Notes: generated by a model from the letters alone, not told the origin. 64,000 nucleotides of DNA from an uncultured Collinsella sp. (GCA_900541205.1 UQIV01000004.1:1-64000); one strand, 5' to 3'. Shown: positions 31,591-40,662, numbered from the stretch's first letter. Translations and numbers: made by a program.

Positions 31591-32601
31591 ATGGTGAGGG
31601 GCAGCTTGATGCACGCGGCTCGGTTAGGTGCTGGGACCGCAGCGGTCATCGCCGTTTTGGGCCTGAGCGGATGCGCGTTCAACCCGCTGTCTACGTTCAC
31701 GACTCCCACGATCGACCAGATCGAGTACGAGACCGTCACGCCGGCGGTGTCGGACGATGCCCTGGTCACTCCCGGAACCCTGACGGTCGCCCTCGATACT
31801 TCCGATGCGCCGCAGGCAATGCAGGACGCCGACGGCGAGCTCACGGGGTATGCGGTTGACGCCGCCCGCGCCCTCGCAAGCCGCATGGGCCTTAAGGTCG
31901 CCTTTGTCGATGCGTCCTCGGTAGGTTCCGCGCTCGGCGACAAAAAGGCCGATATCTTTATCGGCGAGATCAACTCCACGGACGGGGACGTTAGCTCGCT
32001 CGGCACCTGCCTGTACGATGCCACTTCCGTGTTCGGTAAAACTAGCGATGGTGGGTCGCTAAGCGTTTCCACCGATACCCTTAACACGTCCACCCTGGGC
32101 GTTCAGACGTCCTCGGCCTCACAGGAGGCGCTTGCTAAGCAGAGCATCACCGCCAACCAAAAGACCTACTCCAACATCAACGAGTGCTTTGAGGCGCTCG
32201 AGTCCGGCGAGGTCGACTATGTGATCTGCGACTCCACGGCCGGCGGCTACCTTGCACGCTTGATGAGCGAGGTCTCCTATGTCGGTGCGCTCGAGGCGCC
32301 CTCGACGCTTGGTGTTGCGGGCCTCTCGTCCAATGACGAACTGTGCCGTGCCGTGAGTGATGCCCTCGACGACATCACGGTCGACGGTACGCTCGAGGCG
32401 GTCCACTCCGTCTGGTACGGCACGATGCCCTATGACCTCACCACCAAGATGGTCTCGGGTGCCGACGTGCAGTCGACCGACACCGGATCCAGCGAGTCCG
32501 CATCCTCCGATTCGAGCGGCGAGGGTGCAACCTCCGAGGATAAGTCGTCCGGCCAGGAGGGCACTATCACCGACGACGACATTAACAAGCTCAATAGCTA
32601 G
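31591..32601 (+). CDS. Lipoprotein with a solute-binding (family 3, amino-acid-type) domain
   Basis: 336 aa. The ATG at 31591 gives the lipoprotein signal MVRGSLMHAARLGAGTAAVI...LSGC, with the lipobox Cys at residue 28. The open frame runs further upstream but through the structured RNA. The mature part has PGTLTVALDTSDAPQAMQDADGELTGYAVDAARALASRMG and KKADIFIGEI, the usual start of family 3 solute-binding proteins. It ends in a Ser/Asp/Glu-rich tail. No ABC permease or ATPase is adjacent, so transport is uncertain; a sensory or orphan binding role is possible. Confidence 0.85.
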   Translation: MVRGSLMHAARLGAGTAAVIAVLGLSGCAFNPLSTFTTPTIDQIEYETVTPAVSDDALVTPGTLTVALDTSDAPQAMQDADGELTGYAVDAARALASRMGLKVAFVDASSVGSALGDKKADIFIGEINSTDGDVSSLGTCLYDATSVFGKTSDGGSLSVSTDTLNTSTLGVQTSSASQEALAKQSITANQKTYSNINECFEALESGEVDYVICDSTAGGYLARLMSEVSYVGALEAPSTLGVAGLSSNDELCRAVSDALDDITVDGTLEAVHSVWYGTMPYDLTTKMVSGADVQSTDTGSSESASSDSSGEGATSEDKSSGQEGTITDDDINKLNS

Positions 32602-32611
32602 TTATTGCTAG

Positions 32612-32703
32612 GGGTGGTGTCTCCTATGCGCTAGGAGAGACGCCTCTTCACGGTTTCAACACGCATTGCCGGGCTTTCCCAACAGGAGAGCCCGGCTTTT
32701 TCG
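32612..32703 (+). terminator. Hairpin plus Rho-independent terminator after the lipoprotein gene
   Basis: First hairpin GGTGTCTCCTA/TAGGAGAGACGCC (32612-32643). Then GCCGGGCTTTCC (32668-32679) pairs with GGAGAGCCCGGC (32685-32696), followed by TTTTTCG. Confidence 0.9.
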
Positions 32704-32918
32704 TTTCCGTAAAACCAGCAGGTCAAAGACATTTTTTAAGTACCAAACCAAAGTCGCCGTTGCTCTCCCATAGCGCACTTTGCCACAGAAAAGTGCGAGA
32801 CTTCGGTATGCGGTATCAAGCAATCGTTATTCGGGTCTTTGGGAATCCGCGTGATTAAATGCACGGCAATGGGTACATAGCCAGTACAGTAAGTCCCCGA
32901 GGCAGATTGGAGCCACGT
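32704..32918 (+). other. Leader/promoter region of hpf, no gene
   Basis: 215 bp, more AT-rich than coding DNA. It holds a hairpin CGCACTTT/AAAGTGCG (about 32777-32801) and a possible TACAGT -10 at ~32883. I see no known riboswitch. Confidence 0.4.
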
Positions 32919-33503
32919 ATGGATATCAAGGTTTCTGGACGCAAGACGACGGTAACCGATGCTCTGCGTGCGCATGTGGATGAGAAGATCGGCGAGGCGC
33001 TCAAGGTTTTCGATATCGAGCCCATGACGGTCGACGTCGTACTTCGCTATGAGAAGAACCCCTCGAACCCCAACCCGGCAATCGTCGAGGTTACGGTTCG
33101 CGCTCGCGGTTCGGTGATTCGCGTTGCCGAGCACGGTGCAGATATGTACGCCGCCATCGACCTCTCCGCCGATAAGGTCACCCGCCAGCTGCGCAAGTTC
33201 AAGACCAAGGTCGTGGACAACCGCCAGGGCGGTGCCAGCGCAGCGGATGTCGCACCGGTCGAGCGCGTCGAGGATCTGGCCGACCTGCTGCTGCCCGAGG
33301 AGGAGGACGACCTGCTCGTCCGTGAGAAGGTCATTGATGTCACCCCGATGACTGAGGAGCAGGCGCTGGTGCAGACCGATCTGCTCGGCCACGACTTCTA
33401 CGTGTTCGAGAACGCGACGACTGGCCTCATCAATGTGGTGTATCACCGTAAGAATGGTGGATATGGCATCATCAAGCCCCGCATCGAAACACTTGACGAG
33501 TAA
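32919..33503 (+). CDS. hpf: Ribosome hibernation-promoting factor, long form (RaiA/HPF)
   Basis: 194 aa. The start ATG has TTGGAG seven bases upstream; an upstream in-frame ATG lacks one. The N-terminal S30AE domain (MDIKVSGRKTTVTDALRAHVDEKIGEA... IDLSADKVTRQLRKFK) binds the 30S decoding site. After an acidic linker, the C-terminal domain (PMTEEQALVQTDLLGHDFYVFENATTG... GGYGIIKPR) dimerises ribosomes into 100S particles. This is the long-form layout of Actinobacteria and Firmicutes. It is induced in stationary phase elsewhere. Confidence 0.97.
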   Translation: MDIKVSGRKTTVTDALRAHVDEKIGEALKVFDIEPMTVDVVLRYEKNPSNPNPAIVEVTVRARGSVIRVAEHGADMYAAIDLSADKVTRQLRKFKTKVVDNRQGGASAADVAPVERVEDLADLLLPEEEDDLLVREKVIDVTPMTEEQALVQTDLLGHDFYVFENATTGLINVVYHRKNGGYGIIKPRIETLDE

Positions 33504-33507
33504 AATA

Positions 33508-33564
33508 CGTTAACTTGCATGAGTTAACGGTTGGCGGCCATCCCATGCGGGTGGCCGCCTTTTT
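33508..33564 (+). terminator. Terminator after hpf
   Basis: A small palindrome CGTTAACT/AGTTAACG (33508-33529) is followed by GGCGGCCA (33533-33540) pairing with TGGCCGCC (33552-33559) and TTTTT. Confidence 0.88.
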
Positions 33565-33582
33565 ACGTAAGGAGTCGCTTTG

Positions 33583-34536
33583 ATGGACAAGGCCGCATCC
33601 GCCGGTCATTCGGACCGTTGCCGCATCGTCGTCGATACTTGCTGCGACTTTAGCCCCGAGGTCGCCGCGAACCTCGATGTCGATATCCTGGGTTTCCCCT
33701 TTATCATCGATGGCGAGGAGCGCACGGACGATATCTGGTCGAGCATGAGCCCTAAGGAGTTCTACGACCGCATGCGCGCCGGCGCTCGCGTGTCTACCTC
33801 CGCCGTGTCGCTCGGTCGCTATATCGAGTTCTTTACCGAGTGTGCCAAGGAGGGCACGCCCACGGTCTACCTGTGCTTTACCTCGGCGCTGTCGTCGAGC
33901 TACAACTCCGCGTGCCAGGCGGCGGACGCCGTGCGCGCCGAGTATCCCGATTTTGAGCTGTACGTGGTCGACAACGCTCTGCCCTGTGCGACCGGCGCGC
34001 TCTTGGCGCTCGAGGCCGTGCGCCAGCGTTCGGCGGGACTGACCGCCAAGCAGCTGGTCGATTGGGCAAACGAGGCAAAGACCTACGTCCACGGTTACTT
34101 TACGCTCGAGAGCTTCGACGCACTGGCTGCCGGTGGCCGCATTCCGCCCGCGGCGGCACAGCTCACGGCAAAGCTCGATGTCAAGCCCGAGCTCTCCTAC
34201 GACCTTGCCGGCTCGCTGTCGCTGATCGGCGTCAACCGCGGCCGCAAGAAGGCGCTCAAGTCCATCCTCAAGTCGTTCCGCGAGAACTACGTGCCCGATC
34301 GCACCATGCCCATCGCCATCATGACGGCCGATGCCGAGAAGGACGGCGACTGGCTCGAAGCTGCCATCCGCAAGGAGGAGGGTTGCGCCGACGTCACGAT
34401 CATTCGCGGCTCCGTGGGTCCCACCATCGGCTCGCACGTGGGCCCCGGCATGGTGGGCTGCGCGTTTTGGGGTAAGAACCGCGCCGACAAGGCGTCGCTT
34501 TCCGACCGCATCGCCCGCCGCGTGCGCGGCCAGTAG
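33583..34536 (+). CDS. DegV-family fatty-acid-binding protein (FakB-like)
   Basis: 317 aa. The ATG at 33583 has TAAGGAG upstream. The N-terminal RIVVDTCCDFSPEVA fits the DegV 'D-S-x-x-D' start (Cys replaces the usual Ser). VSTSAVSLGRYIEFF and FTSALSSSYNSACQAA are the conserved lipid-site motifs. The later GRIPPAAAQLTAKLDVKPEL follows the 'GRIs..........hlkIKP' pattern. FakB proteins present fatty acids to the kinase FakA for phospholipid synthesis; no FakA gene is here. Confidence 0.92.
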   Translation: MDKAASAGHSDRCRIVVDTCCDFSPEVAANLDVDILGFPFIIDGEERTDDIWSSMSPKEFYDRMRAGARVSTSAVSLGRYIEFFTECAKEGTPTVYLCFTSALSSSYNSACQAADAVRAEYPDFELYVVDNALPCATGALLALEAVRQRSAGLTAKQLVDWANEAKTYVHGYFTLESFDALAAGGRIPPAAAQLTAKLDVKPELSYDLAGSLSLIGVNRGRKKALKSILKSFRENYVPDRTMPIAIMTADAEKDGDWLEAAIRKEEGCADVTIIRGSVGPTIGSHVGPGMVGCAFWGKNRADKASLSDRIARRVRGQ

Positions 34537-34633
34537 GCAAGCGCTGCGTCCGTAATCGCCCTCGACTCACAGCCAAACGCTGGCATCGAGTATTCAACCT
34601 GGTAACAACACCCAACCCAAAAGGAAAGGTTTC

Positions 34634-35713
34634 ATGGCAAACAAGCTCTCCGTCGCATTTATCGGCACCGGAATCATGGGTGCCCCCATCGCCGGTCACA
34701 TCCTGGATGCCGGCTATCCCGTCATGGTCAACAACCGCACCAAGTCCAAGGCTGCCGCGCTTATCGAGCGCGGTGCCGCTTGGGCCGATACGCCGGCCGA
34801 TGCCGTGGCTAACGCCGATGTCGTCTTTACCATGGTGGGCTATCCCTCCGAGGTCGAGGAGCTCTACCTGGCGGGCGACGGCCTGCTCGCGTGCACTAAA
34901 CCCGGCGCGGTCCTGATCGACCTCACCACGAGCTCGCCCGAGCTGGCGCGCGACATTGCCGAGGCCGCCCAGGTTTCCGGCCGCATGGCGTTTGACTGCC
35001 CCGTCACCGGCGGCGAGTCGGGAGCTATCGCCGGCACGCTCACTGCTATCGTGGGCGCCACCGAGAATGACATCGCGCCGGTCCGCGACATCCTTGCCAC
35101 CTTCGCGGCCAACATCTGCTGCTTCGACGGCGCCGGCAAGGGCCAGGCTGCCAAGCTCGCCAACCAGGTGTCGCTGGGCGCCTGCATGGTCGGCATGGCA
35201 GACGCCATGGCATTTGCCGAGCTGAGCGGCCTTGACCTGGAGAAGACCCGCCAGATGATCCTGGGCGGTACCGGCAAGTCCGGCGCCATGGAGAGCCTGG
35301 CTCCCAAGGCGCTCGACGGCGACTACAAGCCCGGCTTTATGGTCGAGCACTTCATCAAGGACCTGCGCTTGGCGCTCGCTTACGCCGATGACCGCGAGCT
35401 TGCACTGCCCGGCGCCGACGTGGCCTTTACGCTCTACGACATGCTCGACGCCATCGGTGGTGCCAAGCTGGGCACCCAGGCCATCACGGTCCTCTATAAG
35501 GAGGAGGCCGACGCCATCGCCGCCGGTCTGGACTGGTCGCAGTATCGTCCCGAGGAGCATGGCGCTCACGAGGACGGCTGCGGTTGCGGCGAGCACGGCG
35601 ACGACCATGAGTGCGGTTGCGGTCACCATCACGGCGAGGACCACGAGTGCTGCGGCGGCCACGGCCATGACGACGGCCATGAGTGCTGCTGCGGCCACCA
35701 TCACGGGGAGTAG
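34634..35713 (+). CDS. Beta-hydroxyacid dehydrogenase (GarR/HIBADH family) with a His/Cys-rich C-terminal tail
   Basis: 359 aa. Rossmann site AFIGTGIMGAPIAGHIL (GxGxxG at 11-16). Substrate motif DCPVTGGESGA, catalytic lysine in GKGQAAKLANQ, and the GGTGKSGAM region are as in 2-hydroxy-3-oxopropionate/3-hydroxyisobutyrate reductases. The last ~53 residues (307-359) are added and contain 14 His and 9 Cys in near-repeats such as HECGCGHHHGEDHECC. Such a tail should bind Ni2+, Zn2+ or other soft metals. The usual family length is ~295 aa. It heads a possible operon with the membrane protein, HEAT-like protein and isocitrate dehydrogenase. Confidence 0.9.
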   Translation: MANKLSVAFIGTGIMGAPIAGHILDAGYPVMVNNRTKSKAAALIERGAAWADTPADAVANADVVFTMVGYPSEVEELYLAGDGLLACTKPGAVLIDLTTSSPELARDIAEAAQVSGRMAFDCPVTGGESGAIAGTLTAIVGATENDIAPVRDILATFAANICCFDGAGKGQAAKLANQVSLGACMVGMADAMAFAELSGLDLEKTRQMILGGTGKSGAMESLAPKALDGDYKPGFMVEHFIKDLRLALAYADDRELALPGADVAFTLYDMLDAIGGAKLGTQAITVLYKEEADAIAAGLDWSQYRPEEHGAHEDGCGCGEHGDDHECGCGHHHGEDHECCGGHGHDDGHECCCGHHHGE

Positions 35714-35718
35714 CGCCC

Positions 35719-36147
35719 ATGAGCTGGACGTTCGTGGTACTAGCGCTGGTGCTCTTTATCTTTGCGATCTATATTGGCTTTTTGTGCGGCCAGTGGGCGT
35801 GCGAAAAGCGCGTCATCACCAAGCGCGATTACTGGATTGCCAACTTTGCAGGCGCGGCGGCAGTCGTCCTGCTGACCTGGGTGTTCTCACTGTTCCCGCT
35901 GGTGCAGTTTGCGCCGATCGGCTGGCTCGGCGGCTTTATCGCCGGTCTTAAGATGAGCTTTGGCGAGTCCGTCGGTCCGTGGCGCAAGCACGACGAGGTC
36001 TTTAACGTCAACAAGGCTCATCGCGCCGCCGCCGACGCGGGCGACGCTGAGGAACGCCGCCGTGCGCGTCGCAATGGCGCGGCCGACCGACAGCTCATCT
36101 CGGTCACCGATGACAGCAAGGGTGCTGGCAAGCACGCTAAGAAATAG
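35719..36147 (+). CDS. Small membrane protein of unknown function
   Basis: 142 aa. The ATG at 35719 lies five bases after the previous stop, with GGGGAG in the end of that gene as ribosome site. Two hydrophobic helices (SWTFVVLALVLFIFAIYIGF and NFAGAAAVVLLTWVFSLFPLV, the second to ~60) and a possible third weak one are followed by a charged cytoplasmic tail (RRRARRNGAADRQLIS). No family is recognised. It is coupled to its neighbours. Confidence 0.8.
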   Translation: MSWTFVVLALVLFIFAIYIGFLCGQWACEKRVITKRDYWIANFAGAAAVVLLTWVFSLFPLVQFAPIGWLGGFIAGLKMSFGESVGPWRKHDEVFNVNKAHRAAADAGDAEERRRARRNGAADRQLISVTDDSKGAGKHAKK

Positions 36148-36162
36148 TAAGAAGAGGTAACT

Positions 36163-36861
36163 ATGGCAGAAAACAAAGACGAACAGCTCACCGACGAGGA
36201 GCTGGCACAGCTTCAGCTGGCAGAGGAGAACGAGAACGCCGTCGACCGTCTGGTCAAGGAGCTCGGCTGCCCCACGCGCCGCATCCGCCAGTTTGCCGCC
36301 CGCGTGCTGCACCTGCTTGCCGAGCGCGATCCGCAGCGCGTCGTGCCCTGCGTGCCCGCGCTGATCGAGGCGCTCGACCGCCCCGAGGCGCAGACCCGCT
36401 GGGAGGCCCTCGATGCCCTGACGGCGCTCGCTACTACCTGCCCCGAGCAGCTGGGCGATGCCTTTGAGGGCGCCGAGACTGCGCTGTTCGACGAGATCTC
36501 CTCCACGCTGCGCTATGCCGCCTTCCGCCTGCTGTGCGTGTGGGGAGCTACGGGCGTCGAGCGTTCGCGCGAGGCTTGGCCCATCCTGGATGAGGCCATC
36601 CAGTGCTACCACGGCGACCTTGAGTATCGCGACATGCTCGGTTGCCTGTACGAGTTTTGCCAGGGCGAGATCGACGCCGAGGTTGCCGAGAAGCTTGCGC
36701 TGCGCCTTAAATTCGATGCCGAGAACGGCAAGGGCAGCTATCTCAAGGCCCGTTCGAGCGAGATTTGCGAAATGCTTGTTAAACGTTTTGGCCTGGATCT
36801 CTCCAAAAAGAAGAAGCGTGCTAGCGTTAAAAAATCTGACGACGCCGAAGACGAGGAGTAA
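36163..36861 (+). CDS. HEAT-repeat-like protein of unknown function
   Basis: 232 aa, all-helical and acidic. Residues ~30-150 show two or three HEAT-like helical pairs: RRIRQFAARVLHLLAERDPQ, then VPALIEALDRPEAQTRWEAL, then STLRYAAFRLLCVWG. The tail is Lys-rich then acidic (KKKKRASVKKSDDAEDEE). HEAT proteins are scaffolds. The steady position seven bases before icd suggests co-expression. The partner is unknown. Confidence 0.8.
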   Translation: MAENKDEQLTDEELAQLQLAEENENAVDRLVKELGCPTRRIRQFAARVLHLLAERDPQRVVPCVPALIEALDRPEAQTRWEALDALTALATTCPEQLGDAFEGAETALFDEISSTLRYAAFRLLCVWGATGVERSREAWPILDEAIQCYHGDLEYRDMLGCLYEFCQGEIDAEVAEKLALRLKFDAENGKGSYLKARSSEICEMLVKRFGLDLSKKKKRASVKKSDDAEDEE

Positions 36862-36867
36862 CAGATT

Positions 36868-37953
36868 ATGGCGCACGATGTAGTCCTGATCCCCGGTGAC
36901 GGTATCGGTCCCGAGATTACGCAGGCCATGCGCCGCGTGGTCGAGGCCACCGGTGTCCAGATCAACTGGAACGTCCAGGAGGCCGGTGCCGGCGTCATGG
37001 ACGAGTTTGGCACGCCGCTGCCCCAGCACGTGCTCGATGCAGTCGCCGAGACCAAAGTTGCTATCAAGGGCCCCATCACCACGCCGGTCGGAACGGGTTT
37101 CCGCAGCGTTAACGTGGCCCTGCGCAAGCACTTCGACCTGTATGCCTGCGTGCGCCCTTGCCTGTCGCAGCCGGGCGACGGCTCGCGCTTCCGCGACGTC
37201 GACCTGGTCATCGTGCGCGAGAACACCGAGGACCTCTACGCCGGCATCGAGTTCGATGAGGGCGCTGCCGAGGTCGAGGAGCTCTCGCAGCTCGTCGAGC
37301 GCTCGGGTCAAAAGACCTTCGCCGCGGATTCCGCCATCTCAATTAAGCCGATTTCCATCGCCAAGAGCCGCCGCATTGTGGAGTATGCCTTTGAGTATGC
37401 CCGCCGCTGCGGCCGCAAAAAGGTGACGGCCGTGCACAAGGCCAACATCATGAAGGCGACCGATGGCTTGTTCCTGCGCGTTGCGCGCGAGGTGGCCGCC
37501 AACTATCCCGATATCGAGTTCAACGACAAGATTGTCGACGCCACCTGCATGGGCCTGGTCCAGAACCCCAACGACTTCGATGTCTTGGTACTGCCCAACC
37601 TGTACGGCGACATCGTGAGCGACCTGTGCGCCGGCCTGGTGGGCGGCCTGGGTATGGCCCCCGGCTCCAACATCGGTGCCGACTGCGCTATCTTCGAGGC
37701 AACGCACGGCTCCGCGCCCGATATCGCTGGCCAGGATATCGCCAACCCCACGGCCGAGATCCTCTCTGCTGCGATGATGCTCGATCACCTGGGCGAGAAC
37801 GATGCGGCCAATCGCATTCGTGCCGCCGTATCTGCCACGCTCGACGAGGGCGAGCAAGTTACCGGTGACGTGCGTCGTGCCCAGACTGGCTCCGTTGAGG
37901 GCGCTGTGGGCACGCAGGCATTTGCCGATGCCGTCATCGCGCACCTGGCCTAA
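36868..37953 (+). CDS. NAD(P)-dependent isocitrate dehydrogenase (isocitrate/isopropylmalate family)
   Basis: 361 aa. It begins VVLIPGDGIGPEITQAM. Substrate residues lie in the phosphorylation-loop-like TGFRSVNVALRKHFDLYACVRP and in VRENTEDLYAGIEF. The catalytic lysine is in TAVHKANIMKATDG and metal-binding aspartates are in LPNLYGDIVSDL. C-terminal EATHGSAPDIAGQDIANPTA is the coenzyme region. The length and YAGIEF match the homodimeric NAD-type isocitrate dehydrogenase more than isopropylmalate dehydrogenase. Without leu genes nearby, a role in 2-oxoglutarate supply is preferred. Homoisocitrate dehydrogenase is an alternative. Confidence 0.88.
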   Translation: MAHDVVLIPGDGIGPEITQAMRRVVEATGVQINWNVQEAGAGVMDEFGTPLPQHVLDAVAETKVAIKGPITTPVGTGFRSVNVALRKHFDLYACVRPCLSQPGDGSRFRDVDLVIVRENTEDLYAGIEFDEGAAEVEELSQLVERSGQKTFAADSAISIKPISIAKSRRIVEYAFEYARRCGRKKVTAVHKANIMKATDGLFLRVAREVAANYPDIEFNDKIVDATCMGLVQNPNDFDVLVLPNLYGDIVSDLCAGLVGGLGMAPGSNIGADCAIFEATHGSAPDIAGQDIANPTAEILSAAMMLDHLGENDAANRIRAAVSATLDEGEQVTGDVRRAQTGSVEGAVGTQAFADAVIAHLA

Positions 37954-38012
37954 GGTATGCACACTGCAAACGCCTAAATAGTACTTAAGTGTTTGCGTAT
38001 AACCTAAGAATC

Positions 38013-38043
38013 AATACGCCCGGCGCTCTGCCGGGCGTATTCT
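38013..38043 (+). terminator. Terminator after the isocitrate dehydrogenase gene
   Basis: AATACGCCCGGC (38013-38024) is the exact complement of GCCGGGCGTATT (38030-38041) around GCTCT, followed by CTATT. Confidence 0.8.
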
Positions 38044-38079
38044 ATTGGGGACTATGTTTCCTAACAAGGAGTAACTGAT

Positions 38080-39162
38080 ATGGGTCTGATTCAAAAGAAG
38101 GACGAGAAGGACGAGATCGACGGCATCCAGATCATCGAGCGCGGCGAAGGCCCCGACGGTGACGAGGACGAGAAGATCGACCTGGTCGCCGGCACGTCTG
38201 CCGAACATATTGCCGCCGGCACGACCGCTGAGGAGGACGCTCGCCTGGAGGCAAAGATCGCCGCGGACGCCGCCGACGAGAACCTCATGCCCCAGGAGCA
38301 GGACGAGGACGACGACTCCGACGTGGACGACCACGCTTGCAAGCACAAGAAGACGATGATTGCTGCCTTTGTGGTCGCCGTCGTGATCGCTGCCGTGGTT
38401 GGCTTCTTTATTGGCAACGGTGGTTTTGGCGGCAAGGGCGTCGGCTCGGCAACCCTGACCGAGGACCAGCTCGATTCGACCGTGGCAAGCTATAGCTACA
38501 ACGGCAAGAAGAGCGACATCACCGCGCGTGAGGCCATCGAGAGCCAGTACAGCCTTGACACCGTCAAGGACGACGACGGCAACTACACCGCTCCGTCTGC
38601 CGACGTTATCCTGTCCTACGTGCGCAACCAGATTCTGCTGGACGCTGCCGAGGACGAGGGCATTACCGTCTCTTCCAAGGAAATGAAGCAGTACGCCGAG
38701 GATTCCATCGGCACCTCCGACTACAAGACCATGGCCACGCAGTACGGCGTGTCCAAGGACCAGGCCAAGCAGATCGTTCGCCAGTCCGCGACGCTGCAGA
38801 AGCTCTACAAGAAGAAAGTCGGCGACAGCTCCGCAAGCATGCCGACCGCCCCGACCGAGCCTGCTGACGGCAACGAGGAGACCGCGAGCAAGGACTACGC
38901 CGACTACATCATCAACCTTGCCGGTGACGAGTGGGATAGCGAGAAGGGCACTTGGAAGGACGCCGATAGCACCTACGCTAAGGCCTTTGCCGACGATGCC
39001 TTTACGGCCGATAGCGCTACCTATAAGCAGGCCATGACCGCCTACTACACTGCTTACCAGCAGTACTCTTCGCAGGCTTCGAGCGCCAGCTCCAAGTGGA
39101 CCGAGTATGCTAACGGCCTCTACGCCAAGGCCAACATCAGCATCTACGGCCTGTTTGCGTAA
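38080..39162 (+). CDS. Membrane-anchored SurA/PrsA-N-like protein
   Basis: 360 aa. An N-terminal acidic cytoplasmic region of ~90 residues is followed by a Cys/His patch (DDHACKHKK) and one transmembrane helix (TMIAAFVVAVVIAAVVGFFIG, ~93-113). The external helical domain contains AREAIESQYSL, SYVRNQILLDAAEDEGITVSSKEMKQYAED and QAKQIVRQSATLQKLYKKK, with the chaperone-type SurA_N pattern 'hhcxxhhxxAxxxGhxVsxxEhxxxh'. No rotamase domain is seen. A folding or surface role is possible. AACAAGGAG is the ribosome site. Confidence 0.75.
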   Translation: MGLIQKKDEKDEIDGIQIIERGEGPDGDEDEKIDLVAGTSAEHIAAGTTAEEDARLEAKIAADAADENLMPQEQDEDDDSDVDDHACKHKKTMIAAFVVAVVIAAVVGFFIGNGGFGGKGVGSATLTEDQLDSTVASYSYNGKKSDITAREAIESQYSLDTVKDDDGNYTAPSADVILSYVRNQILLDAAEDEGITVSSKEMKQYAEDSIGTSDYKTMATQYGVSKDQAKQIVRQSATLQKLYKKKVGDSSASMPTAPTEPADGNEETASKDYADYIINLAGDEWDSEKGTWKDADSTYAKAFADDAFTADSATYKQAMTAYYTAYQQYSSQASSASSKWTEYANGLYAKANISIYGLFA

Positions 39163-39206
39163 AGAGTCGCACGGCTCATCGAGCATCTAGCTGATAGAAA
39201 ACAAAT

Positions 39207-39243
39207 TGCCCGCCAGTACGGAAGTCGTTCTGGCGGGCATTTT
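39207..39243. terminator. Bidirectional terminator
   Basis: TTGCCCGCCAG pairs with CTGGCGGGCA, followed by TTTTG. It lies between convergent genes. Confidence 0.85.
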
Positions 39244-39276
39244 GCGTTGAGGGCGTGATTGGCGGCTTAATTATGG

Positions 39277-39516
39277 CTATTTATCTTTAAGTCCAAAAAG
39301 GCTATCGGCTTCATCGTCGGATATATATTCCAGCACATCGCCCGGTTGGCAGTCGAGTGCCCGGCATATCGCGTCAAGAGTTGAAAAACGTATGGCAGAA
39401 ACCTTGCCTGTCTTAATGCGTGACATATTGACCTGGGAGATGCCCACGCGTTCCGCAAGCTCTTTGGATGAGATCTTGCGTTCGGCGAGCATGCGGTCAA
39501 GCCGCAGAATAATCAT
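39277..39516 (-). CDS. XRE/Cro-type helix-turn-helix regulator (YozG-like)
   Basis: 79 aa, a bare HTH domain: IILRLDRMLAERKISSKELAERVGISQVNMSRIKTGK... AICRALDCQPGDVLEYI. This short Cro-type regulator is typically paired with DUF2975 membrane proteins. It starts nine bases after the upstream membrane-protein gene on the same strand. It probably controls its own small operon. Confidence 0.92.
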   Translation of the reverse strand: MIILRLDRMLAERKISSKELAERVGISQVNMSRIKTGKVSAIRFSTLDAICRALDCQPGDVLEYISDDEADSLFGLKDK

Positions 39517-39525
39517 GGATTCCCC

Positions 39526-40164
39526 CTAGAGCAACTCGTCATCTTGTTTTTGCAGGATATACCCGTAGCGGAAGATGCTGGCAATCAGGCAAATAATCAG
39601 GCCTGCAAAGAGCATGGAGGGCTCGAATAGCTGGCCGACGAACGCATCCGTAAAGCTGCCGCCAAATCCTGAGAGTATCATTCCCGTGATTACGGCACCA
39701 AGAAGCCTCACGGCAACGCCGCCGATAAGGAATAAATGTCCTACTCGACGAAGCGTCTGGTTACATTCAAGGTCAAAGGGCCTGCCTTCCTTTTCAATGT
39801 TGAAGAAAAGCCTGCGCACGCTTATCGCGATGGTAAGCGCGAGACATGTCATCAAGAGGCTCCCTATGGCAGTGTGACCATCGTGTGCAACGAGCATAAG
39901 TGGGGCCTGCGCATCGGTACCGACGATAGCAAGGCACGGCCCTTCGCCGGCTTGAAGTTCTACGGATTGGAGACACGACCCTTGGGAGAGGCCAGGCAAT
40001 ATGAGTATAAGGTCAATCGCAATGACTGCGAGGAGTCCCAGTGCGAGCGCGGTGGTAATGCAGATCGTGGCCCATTTGCAGATGCGAGCGAGCTTCTTCA
40101 GTTTGGCTATCGTCTGTTCGCGGCTGATGGTTTCATTCGATATAGATTCGTTTCGATGGACCAT
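39526..40164 (-). CDS. DUF2975-like four-helix membrane protein
   Basis: 212 aa. The ATG at 40164 has TTGGAGGGG upstream. Four hydrophobic segments: ICKWATICITTALALGLLAV, HTAIGSLLMTCLALTIAISV, HLFLIGGVAVRLLGAVITG and SMLFAGLIICLIASIFRYG. Between them is the charged RRLFFNIEKEGRPFDLECNQTLRRVG, which matches the conserved F-x-x-x-x-x-x-x-PF centre of DUF2975. The XRE gene downstream supports this. The function is unknown. Confidence 0.85.
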   Translation of the reverse strand: MVHRNESISNETISREQTIAKLKKLARICKWATICITTALALGLLAVIAIDLILILPGLSQGSCLQSVELQAGEGPCLAIVGTDAQAPLMLVAHDGHTAIGSLLMTCLALTIAISVRRLFFNIEKEGRPFDLECNQTLRRVGHLFLIGGVAVRLLGAVITGMILSGFGGSFTDAFVGQLFEPSMLFAGLIICLIASIFRYGYILQKQDDELL

Positions 40165-40631
40165 AACCCCTCCAATCGGCGTTTTGGATGATACTTGTAT
40201 CATATCAGAATTAACGATAAACGATAAATAATTACGGATGCTGAGTAAATAATGATAGAAAACGATTAGCGTGAGCTATTAGCCCATTTTGGGTGCCGGA
40301 GTTGGCGCGCGGGGGATGAGGACAAATGCCAAAACTTCCCGTGATCGCGCAAGCGCTCCATCGCGTTTTCCTAATTCATCTGGGAAAACAACTGCAAACG
40401 ATTGCAAGTAACCGGTGAACGGTCGAAAACTACCGTTCACCGATAATCTCAAAACTGGTTCTAACTGGTATTAAGTCAAAAAGACCAATTCACATATCTT
40501 CACAATGACCTGCAATTTTTCTTTACGCTATTTTTAGCCGCCCTGCGTTGTATTGACACGAAAAGAGTTCCGATTTTTTGCCAAAGCGTTTCGAAACGGT
40601 TTCAAAACCGCAGGTAGAAGTATTAACGACC

Positions 40632-40662
40632 GGTAAACGGTCGATTTATCACCGTGAGCGGT
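40632..40662 (+). promoter_or_regulatory. 21-bp-phased direct repeat pair (shared sugar-locus motif), copy 1
   Basis: GGTAAACGGTCGATTTATCA is followed 21 bp from its start by CGTGAGCGGT. The same arrangement occurs at 58577 and 63526. Confidence 0.65.
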
